Positions 8,045 to 16,533 are shown, counted from the first letter of the stretch. The stretch: DNA of 49,721 nt from an uncultured Bacteroidales bacterium (GCA_902785075.1 CACZXN010000015.1:1-49721), one strand, 5' to 3'. Made by a program: numbers and translations. The notes: generated from the sequence alone by a model not told the origin.

Positions 8045-9382
8045 CTACACAATGCCTTGAGCCAACATTGCTTTAGCTACCTTCATAAAACCGGCAATAT
8101 TTGCACCTTTAACATAGTTGACATATCCGTCGGGTTGCTTGCCATACTGAACACATTGTTCGTGTATGCCATGCATGATGTGGTGTAATCGCTCATCTAC
8201 TTCGTTTGCGCTCCAACTGATATGCATCGCATTCTGGCTCATCTCCAACCCAGAAGTAGCCACACCGCCTGCATTAACAGCCTTACCTGGAGCATAGAGC
8301 ATCTTATGTTCGATGAACAAGTCAATCGCCTCGGGTGTACATCCCATATTACTGATTTCGCCAATACAAGTTACGCCATTATCTATCAGCATCTTGGCAT
8401 CTTCACCGTTCAGTTCGTTCTGAGTGGCACAAGGAAGTGCAATATCACATTTCACTTCCCAAGGACGCTTGCCTTCATAGAATGTGCTACCAGGGAAACG
8501 ATCAGCGTAAGGAGCACAGACGTCATTACCACTCGCACGCAGTTCCAACAGATAGTCAATCTTCTCGCTATCAAGGCCAGAAGGGTCGTAGATGTAACCA
8601 TCAGGACCAGATATCGTAATCACCTTGGCACCCATCTGGGTAGCTTTCGTAGCTGCACCCCAAGCAACATTTCCAAAACCGGAAATCGCAACCGTCTTAC
8701 CCTTGATGTCAATCCCCTTATCCTGTAACATCTCACGCACGAAGTAAAGACCGCCAAATCCGGTAGCCTCTGGACGTACCAACGAGCCTCCGTATTCCAG
8801 ACCTTTACCTGTAAGCACTCCGCTCCAGTCGCGCGTCAGCTTCTTGTATTCGCCAAACATGTAACCTATCTCACGCGCTCCAACACCTATATCTCCTGCC
8901 GGAATATCAATCTCAGGGCCTATATAGCGATAGAGTTCGCTCATGAATGCCTGACAGAAACGCATGATTTCCGCATCGCTCTTTCCACGAGGCGAGAAGT
9001 CAGAACCACCCTTTCCGCCTCCCATCGGAAGCGTAGTGAGAGCATTCTTGAACGTCTGCTCAAAACCAAGGAACTTCAGAATACTAAGGTTCACAGATGC
9101 ATGGAAACGAAGTCCACCCTTATATGGACCTATTGCGCTGTTGAACTGCACACGATAGCCGAGATTCACCTGCACCTCACCTTTGTCATCCACCCAAGGA
9201 ACTCGGAAGGTGATAATGCGTTCTGGTTCTACGAGACGTTCAATCAATTTCACCCGTTCAAATTCAGGATGACGATTATAAATCTCCTCAATCGACAAAA
9301 GTACTTCCTTTACTGCCTGCAGATATTCTTTTTCTCCAGGATGCTTGGCTTCGAGTTGAGCCATAAGTTTATTAATATCCAT
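8045..9382 (-). CDS. gdhA: NADP-type glutamate dehydrogenase
   Basis: 445 residues, the usual length for the hexameric bacterial enzyme that interconverts 2-oxoglutarate plus ammonium and glutamate, the main ammonium-assimilating reaction in many Bacteroidales. Family signatures are present in order: GPYKGGLRFH, the catalytic-lysine region LPMGGGKGGSDF, and DIPAGDIGVGAREIGYM, followed by the Rossmann nucleotide-binding stretch VAISGFGNVAWGAA. The C-terminal part (NAGGVATSGLEMSQN) is intact. The start is the ATG at 9382. The metalloprotease-like gene upstream ends 30 bases before it, and no good promoter is visible in that gap, so gdhA may be read through from upstream or use a weak promoter. 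Confidence 0.97.
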   Translation of the reverse strand: MDINKLMAQLEAKHPGEKEYLQAVKEVLLSIEEIYNRHPEFERVKLIERLVEPERIITFRVPWVDDKGEVQVNLGYRVQFNSAIGPYKGGLRFHASVNLSILKFLGFEQTFKNALTTLPMGGGKGGSDFSPRGKSDAEIMRFCQAFMSELYRYIGPEIDIPAGDIGVGAREIGYMFGEYKKLTRDWSGVLTGKGLEYGGSLVRPEATGFGGLYFVREMLQDKGIDIKGKTVAISGFGNVAWGAATKATQMGAKVITISGPDGYIYDPSGLDSEKIDYLLELRASGNDVCAPYADRFPGSTFYEGKRPWEVKCDIALPCATQNELNGEDAKMLIDNGVTCIGEISNMGCTPEAIDLFIEHKMLYAPGKAVNAGGVATSGLEMSQNAMHISWSANEVDERLHHIMHGIHEQCVQYGKQPDGYVNYVKGANIAGFMKVAKAMLAQGIV

Positions 9383-9412
9383 AGTTGCTTGTTAATTAAG
9401 ATTATCAAAATT

Positions 9413-11401
9413 CTATTCTGTAATGGTCACTTTAATGATACATGTTGCATAATAAGACTTACCTTCTGGGTCGTCTGCAGGACGATAGCGGATTCCGATT
9501 GGAATCGTGAAAGTATCGCCTGGGCGAACGGCTTTGTTGTTAGCTATGATGTAGAAGCCTTTATAATATGCCAAGTGAGATGCGTAGATAACGATTTCGT
9601 CATCAGTTTCCGAGTAATCAACCACAGAACCGTCCGCATGGAAGCAATAGAGATTGCCATTGGTTCCCTCAACCATCGCTCCGTCCTTATTAATCGCAAA
9701 AACACAGAACTCATCTTCAGGATTATACTTTGCAGCCTTTACCTGATCAGCTTTTACTTTGAAAGCCTGACTCACGATGTCGTAGTTCAAAGGTACGATT
9801 GCGTAAAGCGTACCCGTCTCAACATATTTGATGCTCGCCTGCATCTGCAGGTCGATATTCTCAGGATTACCTGTAGCCACATAATAGCCACTACGATCGG
9901 TCTCTTCAAACTGTACCTGATAGGGCCATTGTTCATCATTCGAACTATCATCATCCCACGGATGGCGCCAATGCTCAGTTGGAGCACCACAAACCACGAG
10001 CCACAATTTCTGTACGTCATCAGGCATCGTAAATTCAGCCGTACCCTCCGACTCACGTTTCATTTCTCCATAAAAACGGGTGCCATCATTGCTGAGAGCC
10101 ACGAATCCATAGCGCCAACCAGCTTTCGCCACATTCACCTTACGATACCCATCAGCTCCCGCTATTCCCTTGAAATGTGCCTTCACCACCGTTCCTTTGG
10201 GACGAACCGTAAGGGGAATGGCATTGTAGCCATAGTTCTGCGGGCATTGTTCCTCTTCCACTTGCCATATCTTGTTTGTCGCGTCCACTAACTTCATCTC
10301 TGTGGTTTGCGTCATTTTGTTGGCTCCAAGCTCTCTGATGTCATCAATATCCCAAGTAACTGAGCGTGCCGCAAAATCATACATCTCATCATTGAAAGTA
10401 CTTTGGTCGATAGCTGTCAATCGTTTATAGGTTTCGACAGGGTCCTCTGGCTTGGTCGATTCGCGCCACATACGTCCGATAAATCGTACTCCATGCAACA
10501 TTGCCCAATAGTCCTGAATGAAATGGTTGTAGTAGCGCCATTCCTCGTTCAGAAGGTTCAGATGGAAGTATCTTGGTGAGAAATAGCTGCTGAATTTTTC
10601 TTTTGGATAGCATCGATAGGCTTGCCATTGGGCACAACTCTCCCACCAGCCACATCCTCCAGAAGCATTCGGTCCAAAGCCATAACGCCATCCATGAGAG
10701 GTGCCGAGATCGCAACTGACGATATACTGGAACGAATGTCCAATCTCATGAGCAAGGGTGGAAGCAGAGTTTACAGCACTATAGTTGCACCATAACGCCC
10801 CGATTCGATCGTCATAGCCCGATCCTGTTGCCAACCATGTAGCATCTGAATTGACATAAATCTCCAGCTTATAAGTATCAACCGTCTTGGAATCACCCAC
10901 AAAGGCAAAGCCCAGAGAGTCGGTATACATCTTAAAGAAATACTCTGCGTTATTCAGGAGGGAGGTCGGATTGAATCGTGCTGACCCGTTTCCTCTGTTC
11001 GGATCGGTTCCGAACCCACTATCCCAGAATACGATGAAATGTTCGGACTCGCGACTACGTTCCCAACACCACTTGCTCGAAGGGTTGTCGAAATCCATCG
11101 TATTCAACTCACGAGGTTTGTAAATAGCAAGTCCTGGGTCATGAAAAGTATAATAGTCGTACTTCGACGCATAGATGCGCGAAAATGTCGATCCGTCTTT
11201 TTGGTAGAAAGTCATCTTCATCTTCGAAAAGCATACGCTATCCACATTGCTCATATCGATAGCCTGATGTTCTCCAAAGCGGTCAGCGCTGTGCAACCAC
11301 AATGTCTGCTGAGCTGACGAAATACCAAATGTTCCAATTACGACACATAATAACAAGAATAACCTCTGTCGCATACCACTTATTGTTTTCGAGTTGAACA
11401 T
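9413..11401 (-). CDS. Secreted HExxH metalloprotease-like protein (DUF6055/DUF4859-like)
   Basis: 662 residues with an N-terminal signal peptide ending ISSAQ near residue 31; Met10 is an equally good start. A zinc-protease signature AHEIGHSFQYI lies at residues 217-227 (His218, Glu219, His222), with Glu254 in GCGWWESCAQW as a plausible third ligand. An N-terminal segment (VDSVCFSKMKMTFYQKDG) matches a style common in Prevotella secreted proteins. The C-terminal end (FTIPIGIRYRP to VTITE) looks like an Ig-like or DUF4859-type beta domain. I assign the DUF names from memory with moderate certainty. The small secreted gene upstream ends two bases before this start, so both are on one transcript. 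Extracellular proteolysis is inferred; no substrate is indicated. Confidence 0.75.
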   Translation of the reverse strand: MFNSKTISGMRQRLFLLLCVVIGTFGISSAQQTLWLHSADRFGEHQAIDMSNVDSVCFSKMKMTFYQKDGSTFSRIYASKYDYYTFHDPGLAIYKPRELNTMDFDNPSSKWCWERSRESEHFIVFWDSGFGTDPNRGNGSARFNPTSLLNNAEYFFKMYTDSLGFAFVGDSKTVDTYKLEIYVNSDATWLATGSGYDDRIGALWCNYSAVNSASTLAHEIGHSFQYIVSCDLGTSHGWRYGFGPNASGGCGWWESCAQWQAYRCYPKEKFSSYFSPRYFHLNLLNEEWRYYNHFIQDYWAMLHGVRFIGRMWRESTKPEDPVETYKRLTAIDQSTFNDEMYDFAARSVTWDIDDIRELGANKMTQTTEMKLVDATNKIWQVEEEQCPQNYGYNAIPLTVRPKGTVVKAHFKGIAGADGYRKVNVAKAGWRYGFVALSNDGTRFYGEMKRESEGTAEFTMPDDVQKLWLVVCGAPTEHWRHPWDDDSSNDEQWPYQVQFEETDRSGYYVATGNPENIDLQMQASIKYVETGTLYAIVPLNYDIVSQAFKVKADQVKAAKYNPEDEFCVFAINKDGAMVEGTNGNLYCFHADGSVVDYSETDDEIVIYASHLAYYKGFYIIANNKAVRPGDTFTIPIGIRYRPADDPEGKSYYATCIIKVTITE

Positions 11402-11403
11402 AC

Positions 11404-11850
11404 CTATTTCTTTGAGAACTTAAACGATGTCTTGCCAATCTTGACGATGTACACCCCTTTCACAAGGTCCTCTGTGTTGACCATCGTCACACCAGCCGAC
11501 TTGCTCATCTTCACCTTCATCCTCGTACCATTCACAGCATATACCTCAACCGCCTTATCTCCATCTACGACAAGGGTATTCCCCTCAAACTTTACCTTCC
11601 GTTCAGCCAACACAGCCTCTATACTGCTTGGGTCGTCTGTCTGAGAAATATAGAAATGGTCAACATCCTCGAAACTAAATGCCTGTGTGTCAATGAGCAC
11701 TTTTCCGTCCACCATCCGCAAGACTGGTTTATCGTCGAGCAGAAAATAGATTTTTGTGCTGTCGCTAAGCACCAGCACCAAACTCCTTGCATTTGCCGAC
11801 ATCTGTGTCAGCAACGCAAGCGTACAAATAAGGATTACTTTCTTAATCAT
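11404..11850 (-). CDS. Small secreted protein with T9SS-type C-terminal region
   Basis: 148 residues. A signal peptide (MIKKVILICTLALLTQMSANA) precedes a short beta-rich segment of the type that also opens the proteins at 2772 and 9413. The last 70 residues look like a type A T9SS sorting domain: VEVYAVNGTRMKV, then LVKGVYIVKIGKTSFKFSKK. Such tails direct secretion through the type IX system, whose PorU and PorV are encoded at 22992-27728. The protein is little more than a signal, a linker and this tail, so it may be a carrier or accessory to the metalloprotease-like protein encoded immediately after it. It is the first gene of this minus-strand unit and has a strong promoter at 11929-11960. 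Confidence 0.7.
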   Translation of the reverse strand: MIKKVILICTLALLTQMSANARSLVLVLSDSTKIYFLLDDKPVLRMVDGKVLIDTQAFSFEDVDHFYISQTDDPSSIEAVLAERKVKFEGNTLVVDGDKAVEVYAVNGTRMKVKMSKSAGVTMVNTEDLVKGVYIVKIGKTSFKFSKK

Positions 11851-11928
11851 TGCTTATTGATAGATGATAGTTATTAATACTCCAGATTAGTTATTGCTTC
11901 GACTTCTAAAGATTCATCGATTCGATGA

Positions 11929-11960
11929 CAAAGATATGAAAAAAAACGTATCGATGCAAA
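11929..11960 (-). promoter_or_regulatory. Promoter of the metalloprotease unit
   Basis: Read on the minus strand: TTTG (11957-11960), 20 bases, TATCTTTG (11929-11936). The start codon at 11850 lies about 70 bases downstream of the expected transcription start. Confidence 0.8.
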
Positions 11961-12015
11961 TAACTATATTTGTTTCTTGCCAAAAGGAAACTTTTTTGGC
12001 ACTTTTTGGACAAAT

Positions 12016-13047
12016 TCAGTTCTGTTTCGAGAAATTGCTGTCAATGATGGCTCTCACCAGCAATCTACCATTTACCTGATACCCATGACTCTTGTCCACT
12101 CCTGCATAATCCATCAGTACAATGCCTGTAGAACCTGACGGATGAGCAGTAAGGAATCGGAGGAAAGCTGCATGAGTATGGACAGCATTGTCGCGATAGC
12201 CATTACTGGTAGAGATTGAATGTCCAAACAACTTGAGGACCTTTGAATAGGCAGAAGCAAAATTCAGTACCCAGACGACGGAATTGCTGTCCGAAGCCTT
12301 GTGAGCGGAGCTAAACTCCAGCATACGTTCCACAGCAGCCACTTTCGTATTGATAGCCCCGGGGAAATAGGTTGACGAGAAGTCCTGCATGTACACTCGC
12401 CCACTCGTTCCACCTTTTCCAACAATACGTCCTCGTGTCTGACGATTCCAGTCGGCAGCTCCAGTCCAATTATAGAAGATACCACCCACAGGATTGTTTG
12501 AGTAGTTGTTGCGACTCAATATCAGGATTTTCCCACGCAACTCACCCACTCGCAAGTCGGGCTTGAAGTCTGCCAGATAGCCGAGATATTCCCTACGATG
12601 CAACACCTCGACCAACCGGCTTGCATAGTCGCCCTTCACCTTGTCACCATCGCCTGCATGAAGCAAATGAATGATGATGAACTCCGAAGGATTGGCTTTG
12701 AGCCATCCACACATCCTCGTAAGTACCTCTTCGAAACGCAAATCAGTAGCCACCATCCCATGATTCATGCTCATGTAGCGCTTATGCAAAGCAGGTCGCA
12801 GGTCAAAGGCACGCACACCAATATCCCATAGCTGCTGAATATTCAGGTCTTGAGTCTTTGCAAACTTATTGCCAATCAGCCCTTTCACCCCAGCCCATCC
12901 GCTACCTGTAGCAGCATCGTGCGCACCAGGGATGGAAACCTCAGCCACAAAAGCATCATCAGCTAGACGTCCCATCCAGTTCTCTGCCCTCACAACACAA
13001 GAGCAGCAAAGCCAACCAAGTATGCAAAACCACAGTTCTTTCTTCAT
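12016..13047 (-). CDS. Secreted phosphatidylinositol-specific phospholipase C-like protein
   Basis: 343 residues from the ATG at 13047. The PI-PLC X-box fold is indicated by SIPGAHDAATGSG (His43), RAFDLRPA (Asp82) and MSMNHGM (His96), the two histidines being the general base and acid in bacterial PI-PLCs such as that of Bacillus cereus. The N terminus is hydrophobic with three cysteines (WLCCSCVVRA), so it may be a lipoprotein or simply a secreted protein. The frame is open back to 13095, but the promoter at 13067-13098 covers that stretch, which fixes the start at 13047. Family members cleave phosphatidylinositol or GPI anchors. Since bacteria of this group have host-facing surfaces and make some inositol lipids, either a host or a self substrate is possible. 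Confidence 0.85.
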   Translation of the reverse strand: MKKELWFCILGWLCCSCVVRAENWMGRLADDAFVAEVSIPGAHDAATGSGWAGVKGLIGNKFAKTQDLNIQQLWDIGVRAFDLRPALHKRYMSMNHGMVATDLRFEEVLTRMCGWLKANPSEFIIIHLLHAGDGDKVKGDYASRLVEVLHRREYLGYLADFKPDLRVGELRGKILILSRNNYSNNPVGGIFYNWTGAADWNRQTRGRIVGKGGTSGRVYMQDFSSTYFPGAINTKVAAVERMLEFSSAHKASDSNSVVWVLNFASAYSKVLKLFGHSISTSNGYRDNAVHTHAAFLRFLTAHPSGSTGIVLMDYAGVDKSHGYQVNGRLLVRAIIDSNFSKQN

Positions 13048-13066
13048 CCGATTGCCATTTCTTGTT

Positions 13067-13098
13067 GCAAAGATACTATTTTTAGAGGAAGTCACAAA
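13067..13098 (-). promoter_or_regulatory. Promoter of PI-PLC-like gene
   Basis: Minus strand: TTTG (13095-13098), 19 bases, TATCTTTGC (13067-13075). Expected transcription start is near 13060, 13 bases before the ATG at 13047. Confidence 0.85.
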
Positions 13099-13160
13099 AG
13101 GATTTGACGAAAAGTTTATGCTTCACACCAAGTCTCGTCCATCAAACCAAAATTTTGCAG

Positions 13161-13195
13161 CCCCTAGGGGTAACAATATTTTCCCTTAGGGGGAA
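13161..13195. promoter_or_regulatory. Pair of phased CCCTAGGG-type palindromes
   Basis: CCCCTAGGGG (13161-13170) and TTCCCTTAGGGGGAA (13181-13195) have centres about 21.5 bp apart. The first is about 65 bp upstream of the PI-PLC -33 box and the second about 115 bp upstream of the transporter promoter, so they could act on both genes. The same motif class recurs at 40871-40927. Confidence 0.6.
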
Positions 13196-13307
13196 CGAAA
13201 AATTAGAATAAAAGGTGGACTAAAAAAGAGAACGAGCGTACAGTATTTAACAACTAAGGTCGTAACACACAAAAAACAGAAAGTAAACATCAATTAAGAA
13301 GAAAAAG

Positions 13308-13340
13308 TTTGGCAGATTAAGAATAATTGCGTAACTTTGC
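13308..13340 (+). promoter_or_regulatory. Promoter of FNT-type transporter
   Basis: TTTG (13308-13311), 20 bases, TAACTTTGC (13332-13340). The ATG at 13389 lies about 42 bases after the expected transcription start. Confidence 0.85.
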
Positions 13341-13388
13341 AGACGTATTCAACAACAATCAATTTCACTCACTTACCTTATAAACGAA

Positions 13389-14006
13389 ATGAAAGATTTT
13401 ATTGCAACTCTTCGCAGTAGTGTGCTGGCAGGTATCTGTATCGGCATCGCAGGTTTTGGTTATCTGATGAGCAAGGACATCATCGGCATCGTGCTCTTTA
13501 CCTTTGGTCTTTTGGCTGTAGTACATTATGGTTTCAAACTCTTCACAGGAACAGTAGGCTTTTGTGGAGGATGCAAGGGGTTGAAAGTGGGCGAGATACC
13601 CAAAGTGTTGCTTGGAAACATCATCGGTACATTGCTGGTTGCATTGCTGACATACAATTCTGCAGCAGACCTTCAGGGTGTTGCTCAAGGCATACTGGAG
13701 AGCCGACTGGCTAATGGTCCCCTCCGTTGCGGATTACTGGCGATTGGTTGCGGCTTCATCATGACGGCAAGTGTGAAGTTTGCCAAATACGAGAACAAAT
13801 GGTACCCCCTGCTCTACGGAGTTCCCATTTTCATTGTCTGCGGATTTCCTCACTGCATTGCTGACGCTTTCTACTATTTGGCTGTTCCAATTGACTTCTG
13901 GTCAGCTCACCTTATTGATATATTAATACTTTATGTCGCTATCGTTATTGGCAATACGATTGGCTGCAATTTGGTGAGAATCATCAATTTCGACAAGGAT
14001 TGCTAA
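13389..14006 (+). CDS. Formate/nitrite transporter-family membrane protein
   Basis: 205 residues made almost wholly of hydrophobic helices, about six. The segment LFTGTVGFCGGC resembles the conserved LFTGN loop of FNT channels, NIIGTLLVALL the following helix, and IVIGNTIGCNLV the terminal G-N-x-x-G signature. FNT proteins are pentameric channels for formate, nitrite or similar small anions in the cytoplasmic membrane. At 205 residues it is shorter than the usual 260-280, so loops are trimmed. It has its own promoter; the sigma-factor operon starts about 80 bases downstream. Confidence 0.75.
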   Translation: MKDFIATLRSSVLAGICIGIAGFGYLMSKDIIGIVLFTFGLLAVVHYGFKLFTGTVGFCGGCKGLKVGEIPKVLLGNIIGTLLVALLTYNSAADLQGVAQGILESRLANGPLRCGLLAIGCGFIMTASVKFAKYENKWYPLLYGVPIFIVCGFPHCIADAFYYLAVPIDFWSAHLIDILILYVAIVIGNTIGCNLVRIINFDKDC

Positions 14007-14084
14007 CAACCTTTTTTTCATCATATCAAAAAAACTTAGCTTTTGCAGGTTAAGTTTTTTTTGTTTGCTACGCATTATAGTTGC

Positions 14085-14591
14085 ATGACCCAAGCAGAGT
14101 TCGAACATATTGCCCAAGAGTTGCGCCCTTCGATGTGGAAGGTGGGCATGGACTTCTTTGGCTCTGCCGATGATGCTGAGGATGTGGCTCAGGAAGCGTT
14201 GGTTCAGTTGTGGGAATATGCAGAGAAACTGGACGCAACCCGAAACATAGGCGGACTTGCCATAAGGATTGCAAAGCATTGCTGCATCGATATGCAACGA
14301 AAAAGGCATACTAACGTTGTAGAACTGACATCCACCCACGAGCGAGCGATGAATATGGACCTGTCGCCCCACGAAAGAATGGAACAGGCAGAAGCATCCA
14401 GCTTATTGCAGACGCTGATTGAAAGGCTGAACCCACGAGAACGCGAACTGTTTGAGATGCGACAGATAGAAGGACTTTCGAACAATGAAATCGCACAGCA
14501 GACAGGCATTCCGAAAGCATCGATTGAAGTGATGGTATCGAGGGCAAGAAAGAAACTATTTGAAGAACTAAAAAAACAAATGAAAATATGA
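14085..14591 (+). CDS. ECF-type RNA polymerase sigma factor
   Basis: 168 residues. Region sigma2 is at about 1-75 (DAEDVAQEALVQLWEYAEKL), and region sigma4 at about 105-165 (LNPRERELFEMRQIEGLSNNEIAQQTGIP then VMVSRARKKLFEEL), with the helix-turn-helix at the end. The ATG at 14085 is chosen over a TTG at 14043 because homology to sigma2 begins just after it. The following gene overlaps its stop in an ATGA, and it encodes a membrane protein of anti-sigma type, so this is a sigma/anti-sigma pair. The likely signal is envelope-related, given the outer-membrane barrel at the end of the operon. No extra C-terminal domain is present. Confidence 0.95.
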   Translation: MTQAEFEHIAQELRPSMWKVGMDFFGSADDAEDVAQEALVQLWEYAEKLDATRNIGGLAIRIAKHCCIDMQRKRHTNVVELTSTHERAMNMDLSPHERMEQAEASSLLQTLIERLNPRERELFEMRQIEGLSNNEIAQQTGIPKASIEVMVSRARKKLFEELKKQMKI

Positions 14592-15025
14592 AACGAGAAG
14601 AAACAGAACGGCTCATCAGCAAGTACTTGGAAGGAGCAACCACACCCGAAGAGGAAGCACGGCTTGCCCAAGAGGTGAATCAGCCTGATGCCCCTTTAGA
14701 GTGGAAGGCTATCGCCACGATGCTGGGTCAGTTAACGCTTGACGAGGCAACCTACGACGAGGAAATGGCACACCGTCGAAGCCGCACTCGTTGGTCACAT
14801 CGCATTTGGGCAATAGCAGCCAGTATTGTAGTTGTGGCTGGAATAGGATTGTGGCTTTACAACCAACAAGAAACGCAAACGAACATGGCGATTGCTTACG
14901 TAGACGGTCAAACCATCACAGACGAAGATCGTGTGCTTGCGATAGCAGAAGATGCTGTGTGCGACATTTTCAGCAACAGTGATGCAGAAGAATCACTTTA
15001 CGAGATATTTAACCCTGAAGAATAA
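14588..15025 (+). CDS. Membrane anti-sigma factor candidate
   Basis: 145 residues. The acidic N-terminal part (MKREETERLISKYLEGATTP...) resembles the sigma-binding region of single-pass anti-sigma factors, with ISKYLEG as the usual opening. One transmembrane helix lies at about 72-91 (HRIWAIAASIVVVAGIGLWL), and the remaining 55 residues would be periplasmic. Its ATG overlaps the stop of the sigma gene (ATGA), implying coupled translation. No zinc-binding HxxxCxxC motif is present. The function is inferred from topology and position. Confidence 0.75.
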   Translation: MKREETERLISKYLEGATTPEEEARLAQEVNQPDAPLEWKAIATMLGQLTLDEATYDEEMAHRRSRTRWSHRIWAIAASIVVVAGIGLWLYNQQETQTNMAIAYVDGQTITDEDRVLAIAEDAVCDIFSNSDAEESLYEIFNPEE

Positions 15026-15033
15026 GAAAAAAT

Positions 15034-15549
15034 ATGAAACGATTACCAACATTCATCATCGCAGCTATCATCTCCGTGAGCACTTGGGCACAATCAGGAC
15101 TGAGCGTCGATTCGGTGTTCCGAGGACTGATTGTAGCAAAAAACACGCCCGGCTTCACAGAGACAAGCCTGAGCGGCGAGATGCTCAGGGCTTATCAACT
15201 TACAAAAATGCGAACCATCAACTTTCTCGCAACAGAAAAACAGCGTAACCATGTAGAGCGACTCGTGGAAGAGGATTATGAAGCCATCCAGAAAACCAGA
15301 ACAACACTTACAGACATCGACGGCGAGGAACGCGAGGACCGCAATGGACACATCTATTACATCATCTTCCGCACAGCCGACACTTATCGGTCGGATGCTG
15401 GTGTAAGGAAGCCCGTACATACATACGTATGCTACCAATGCAAACCAAAGGGAGCGCTACACGACATCACACTCGTCTATCTTGAAGGTCCTGCTAAATT
15501 TACCGACCTGATGAAGAATTTCAAACGTAAAAACAACAAAAACAAATAA
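15034..15549 (+). CDS. Secreted protein of the ECF sigma operon, function unknown
   Basis: 171 residues with a signal peptide ending WAQ (about residue 20). The middle is mixed alpha/beta (MRAYQLTKMRTINFLATEKQ region; YYIIFRTADTYRS), and the C terminus is strongly basic (KNFKRKNNKNK). Small secreted proteins of this kind commonly follow ECF sigma/anti-sigma pairs in Bacteroidales (possibly DUF6108, from memory). It starts eight bases after the anti-sigma stop and ends three bases before the barrel gene, so it belongs to the same operon. No catalytic motif is seen. Confidence 0.65.
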   Translation: MKRLPTFIIAAIISVSTWAQSGLSVDSVFRGLIVAKNTPGFTETSLSGEMLRAYQLTKMRTINFLATEKQRNHVERLVEEDYEAIQKTRTTLTDIDGEEREDRNGHIYYIIFRTADTYRSDAGVRKPVHTYVCYQCKPKGALHDITLVYLEGPAKFTDLMKNFKRKNNKNK

Positions 15550-15552
15550 ATT

Positions 15553-16362
15553 ATGAAAACTAAACTCTTTCTCATCGTTATGATGATAATCGCCACTACG
15601 TGTGGCATCAAGGCACAAAACGACTCGATAGCCCTAACAACAGGCCCACAGATCGATAGCAATTCTGAAGACCACCCAGGGGGATGGGATTTCAGCCTCC
15701 CATTCATGAATTCCAACCGCGAAAAGGAGCAAGCTAACAATTACAAATTACTTGAAAACGGCAGAAACCGTGCACCCTATCCACACTGTACTTCGTTCCA
15801 GTTCGGATTCATTTCGGGTGTGGACGAGGCTCCAGGTGTCAATATCGACATGGGGCAGTCGTTCGAACTCGAGCTACGCAACCTGGTGGCCTTCTCCTCT
15901 CGTTTAAGTAGCCATTCGTTCTTCAGCCTCGGATTCGGCCTATCTTGGCGCAACTATCGCATGACGGGACACAATCAGTTCCTACTTAACGACGACGGAA
16001 CCATCAACGTAGCGCCCTACCCCACAGGAGCCAATCCAAAGTTCAGCCGCATTCACACATTCAGCCTCGTTGTGCCGGTCCAAATCCACTTTGGACTTGG
16101 TCGCTCCTGGTACTTATCCTTCGGTCCCGAACTGTATTTCAACACCTACGCATCACTCAAGACACGCTACAGCCTCAATGGAGAGAGCCAGAAAATCGAA
16201 GCAAACAGGCTGCATCGTAACAAAGTGACCTACGGATTGATGTGCGACATTACCTACAGCCGTCTCGGGGTGTACTTCAAATACAGCCCGTGCAACGTGA
16301 TGCAAACCGAATTCGGACCCAAATTCAAAAGCATCACAGCAGGTGTGAGATTGGCATTCTGA
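15553..16362 (+). CDS. Outer-membrane beta-barrel protein
   Basis: 269 residues with a signal peptide ending IKAQ (about 22). From about residue 75 to the end alternating hydrophobic strands appear (FQFGFISG, FELELRNLV, FFSLGFGLSW, SLVVPVQIHFGLG, YLSFGPELYF, GVYFKYSP, SITAGVRLAF), and the last residue is Phe, as in many outer-membrane barrels. An eight- or ten-stranded porin-like barrel is plausible. It closes the sigma-factor operon and may be its target or sensor. It is followed by a strong terminator. Confidence 0.75.
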   Translation: MKTKLFLIVMMIIATTCGIKAQNDSIALTTGPQIDSNSEDHPGGWDFSLPFMNSNREKEQANNYKLLENGRNRAPYPHCTSFQFGFISGVDEAPGVNIDMGQSFELELRNLVAFSSRLSSHSFFSLGFGLSWRNYRMTGHNQFLLNDDGTINVAPYPTGANPKFSRIHTFSLVVPVQIHFGLGRSWYLSFGPELYFNTYASLKTRYSLNGESQKIEANRLHRNKVTYGLMCDITYSRLGVYFKYSPCNVMQTEFGPKFKSITAGVRLAF

Positions 16363-16423
16363 CATTGACAGAAAAAAGGAGCGCAAATCACTGCAAGACC
16401 AATTGGACAGGGATATCTGCTAC

Positions 16424-16451
16424 AAAAAAGGAGCGACACCGCTCCTTTTTT
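16424..16451. terminator. Symmetric bidirectional terminator
   Basis: AAAAAAGGAGCG (16424-16435), loop ACAC, CGCTCCTTTTTT (16440-16451): a perfect 12-base-pair stem including A and T tracts on both sides. A copy of the first arm also occurs at 16372-16383. Confidence 0.92.
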
Positions 16452-16482
16452 AGTGCGTTTTGCAAAAAAATGCAAATAGGAA

Positions 16483-16514
16483 TTGGTCGAATAACAAAAA
16501 ATGCGTATCTTTGC
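16483..16514 (+). promoter_or_regulatory. Promoter of the tsaB cluster
   Basis: TTGG (16483-16486), 19 bases, TATCTTTGC (16506-16514). It lies 20 bases before the tsaB start and is the only strong promoter I see ahead of the long cluster that runs to ispF. Confidence 0.8.
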
Positions 16515-16533
16515 ATTCTAAATAGGAAAGGCT

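Larger units (their letters stand above)
13048..13388. other. Divergent intergenic region
   Basis: Between the PI-PLC-like gene and the transporter gene. It holds a minus-strand promoter (13067-13098), a pair of phased palindromes (13161-13195) and a plus-strand promoter (13308-13340). The stretch 13200-13300 shows no gene or structure I can name. Confidence 0.75.

Noticed and set aside
9101-10291. 396-codon plus-strand reading frame
   Set aside because: It lies antisense to gdhA and the metalloprotease-like gene, both of which have strong protein features; the frame gives no recognisable protein.
16372-16451. A tandem terminator pair
   Set aside because: The first copy of AAAAAAGGAGCG has no pairing arm beside it, so only the second forms a hairpin.
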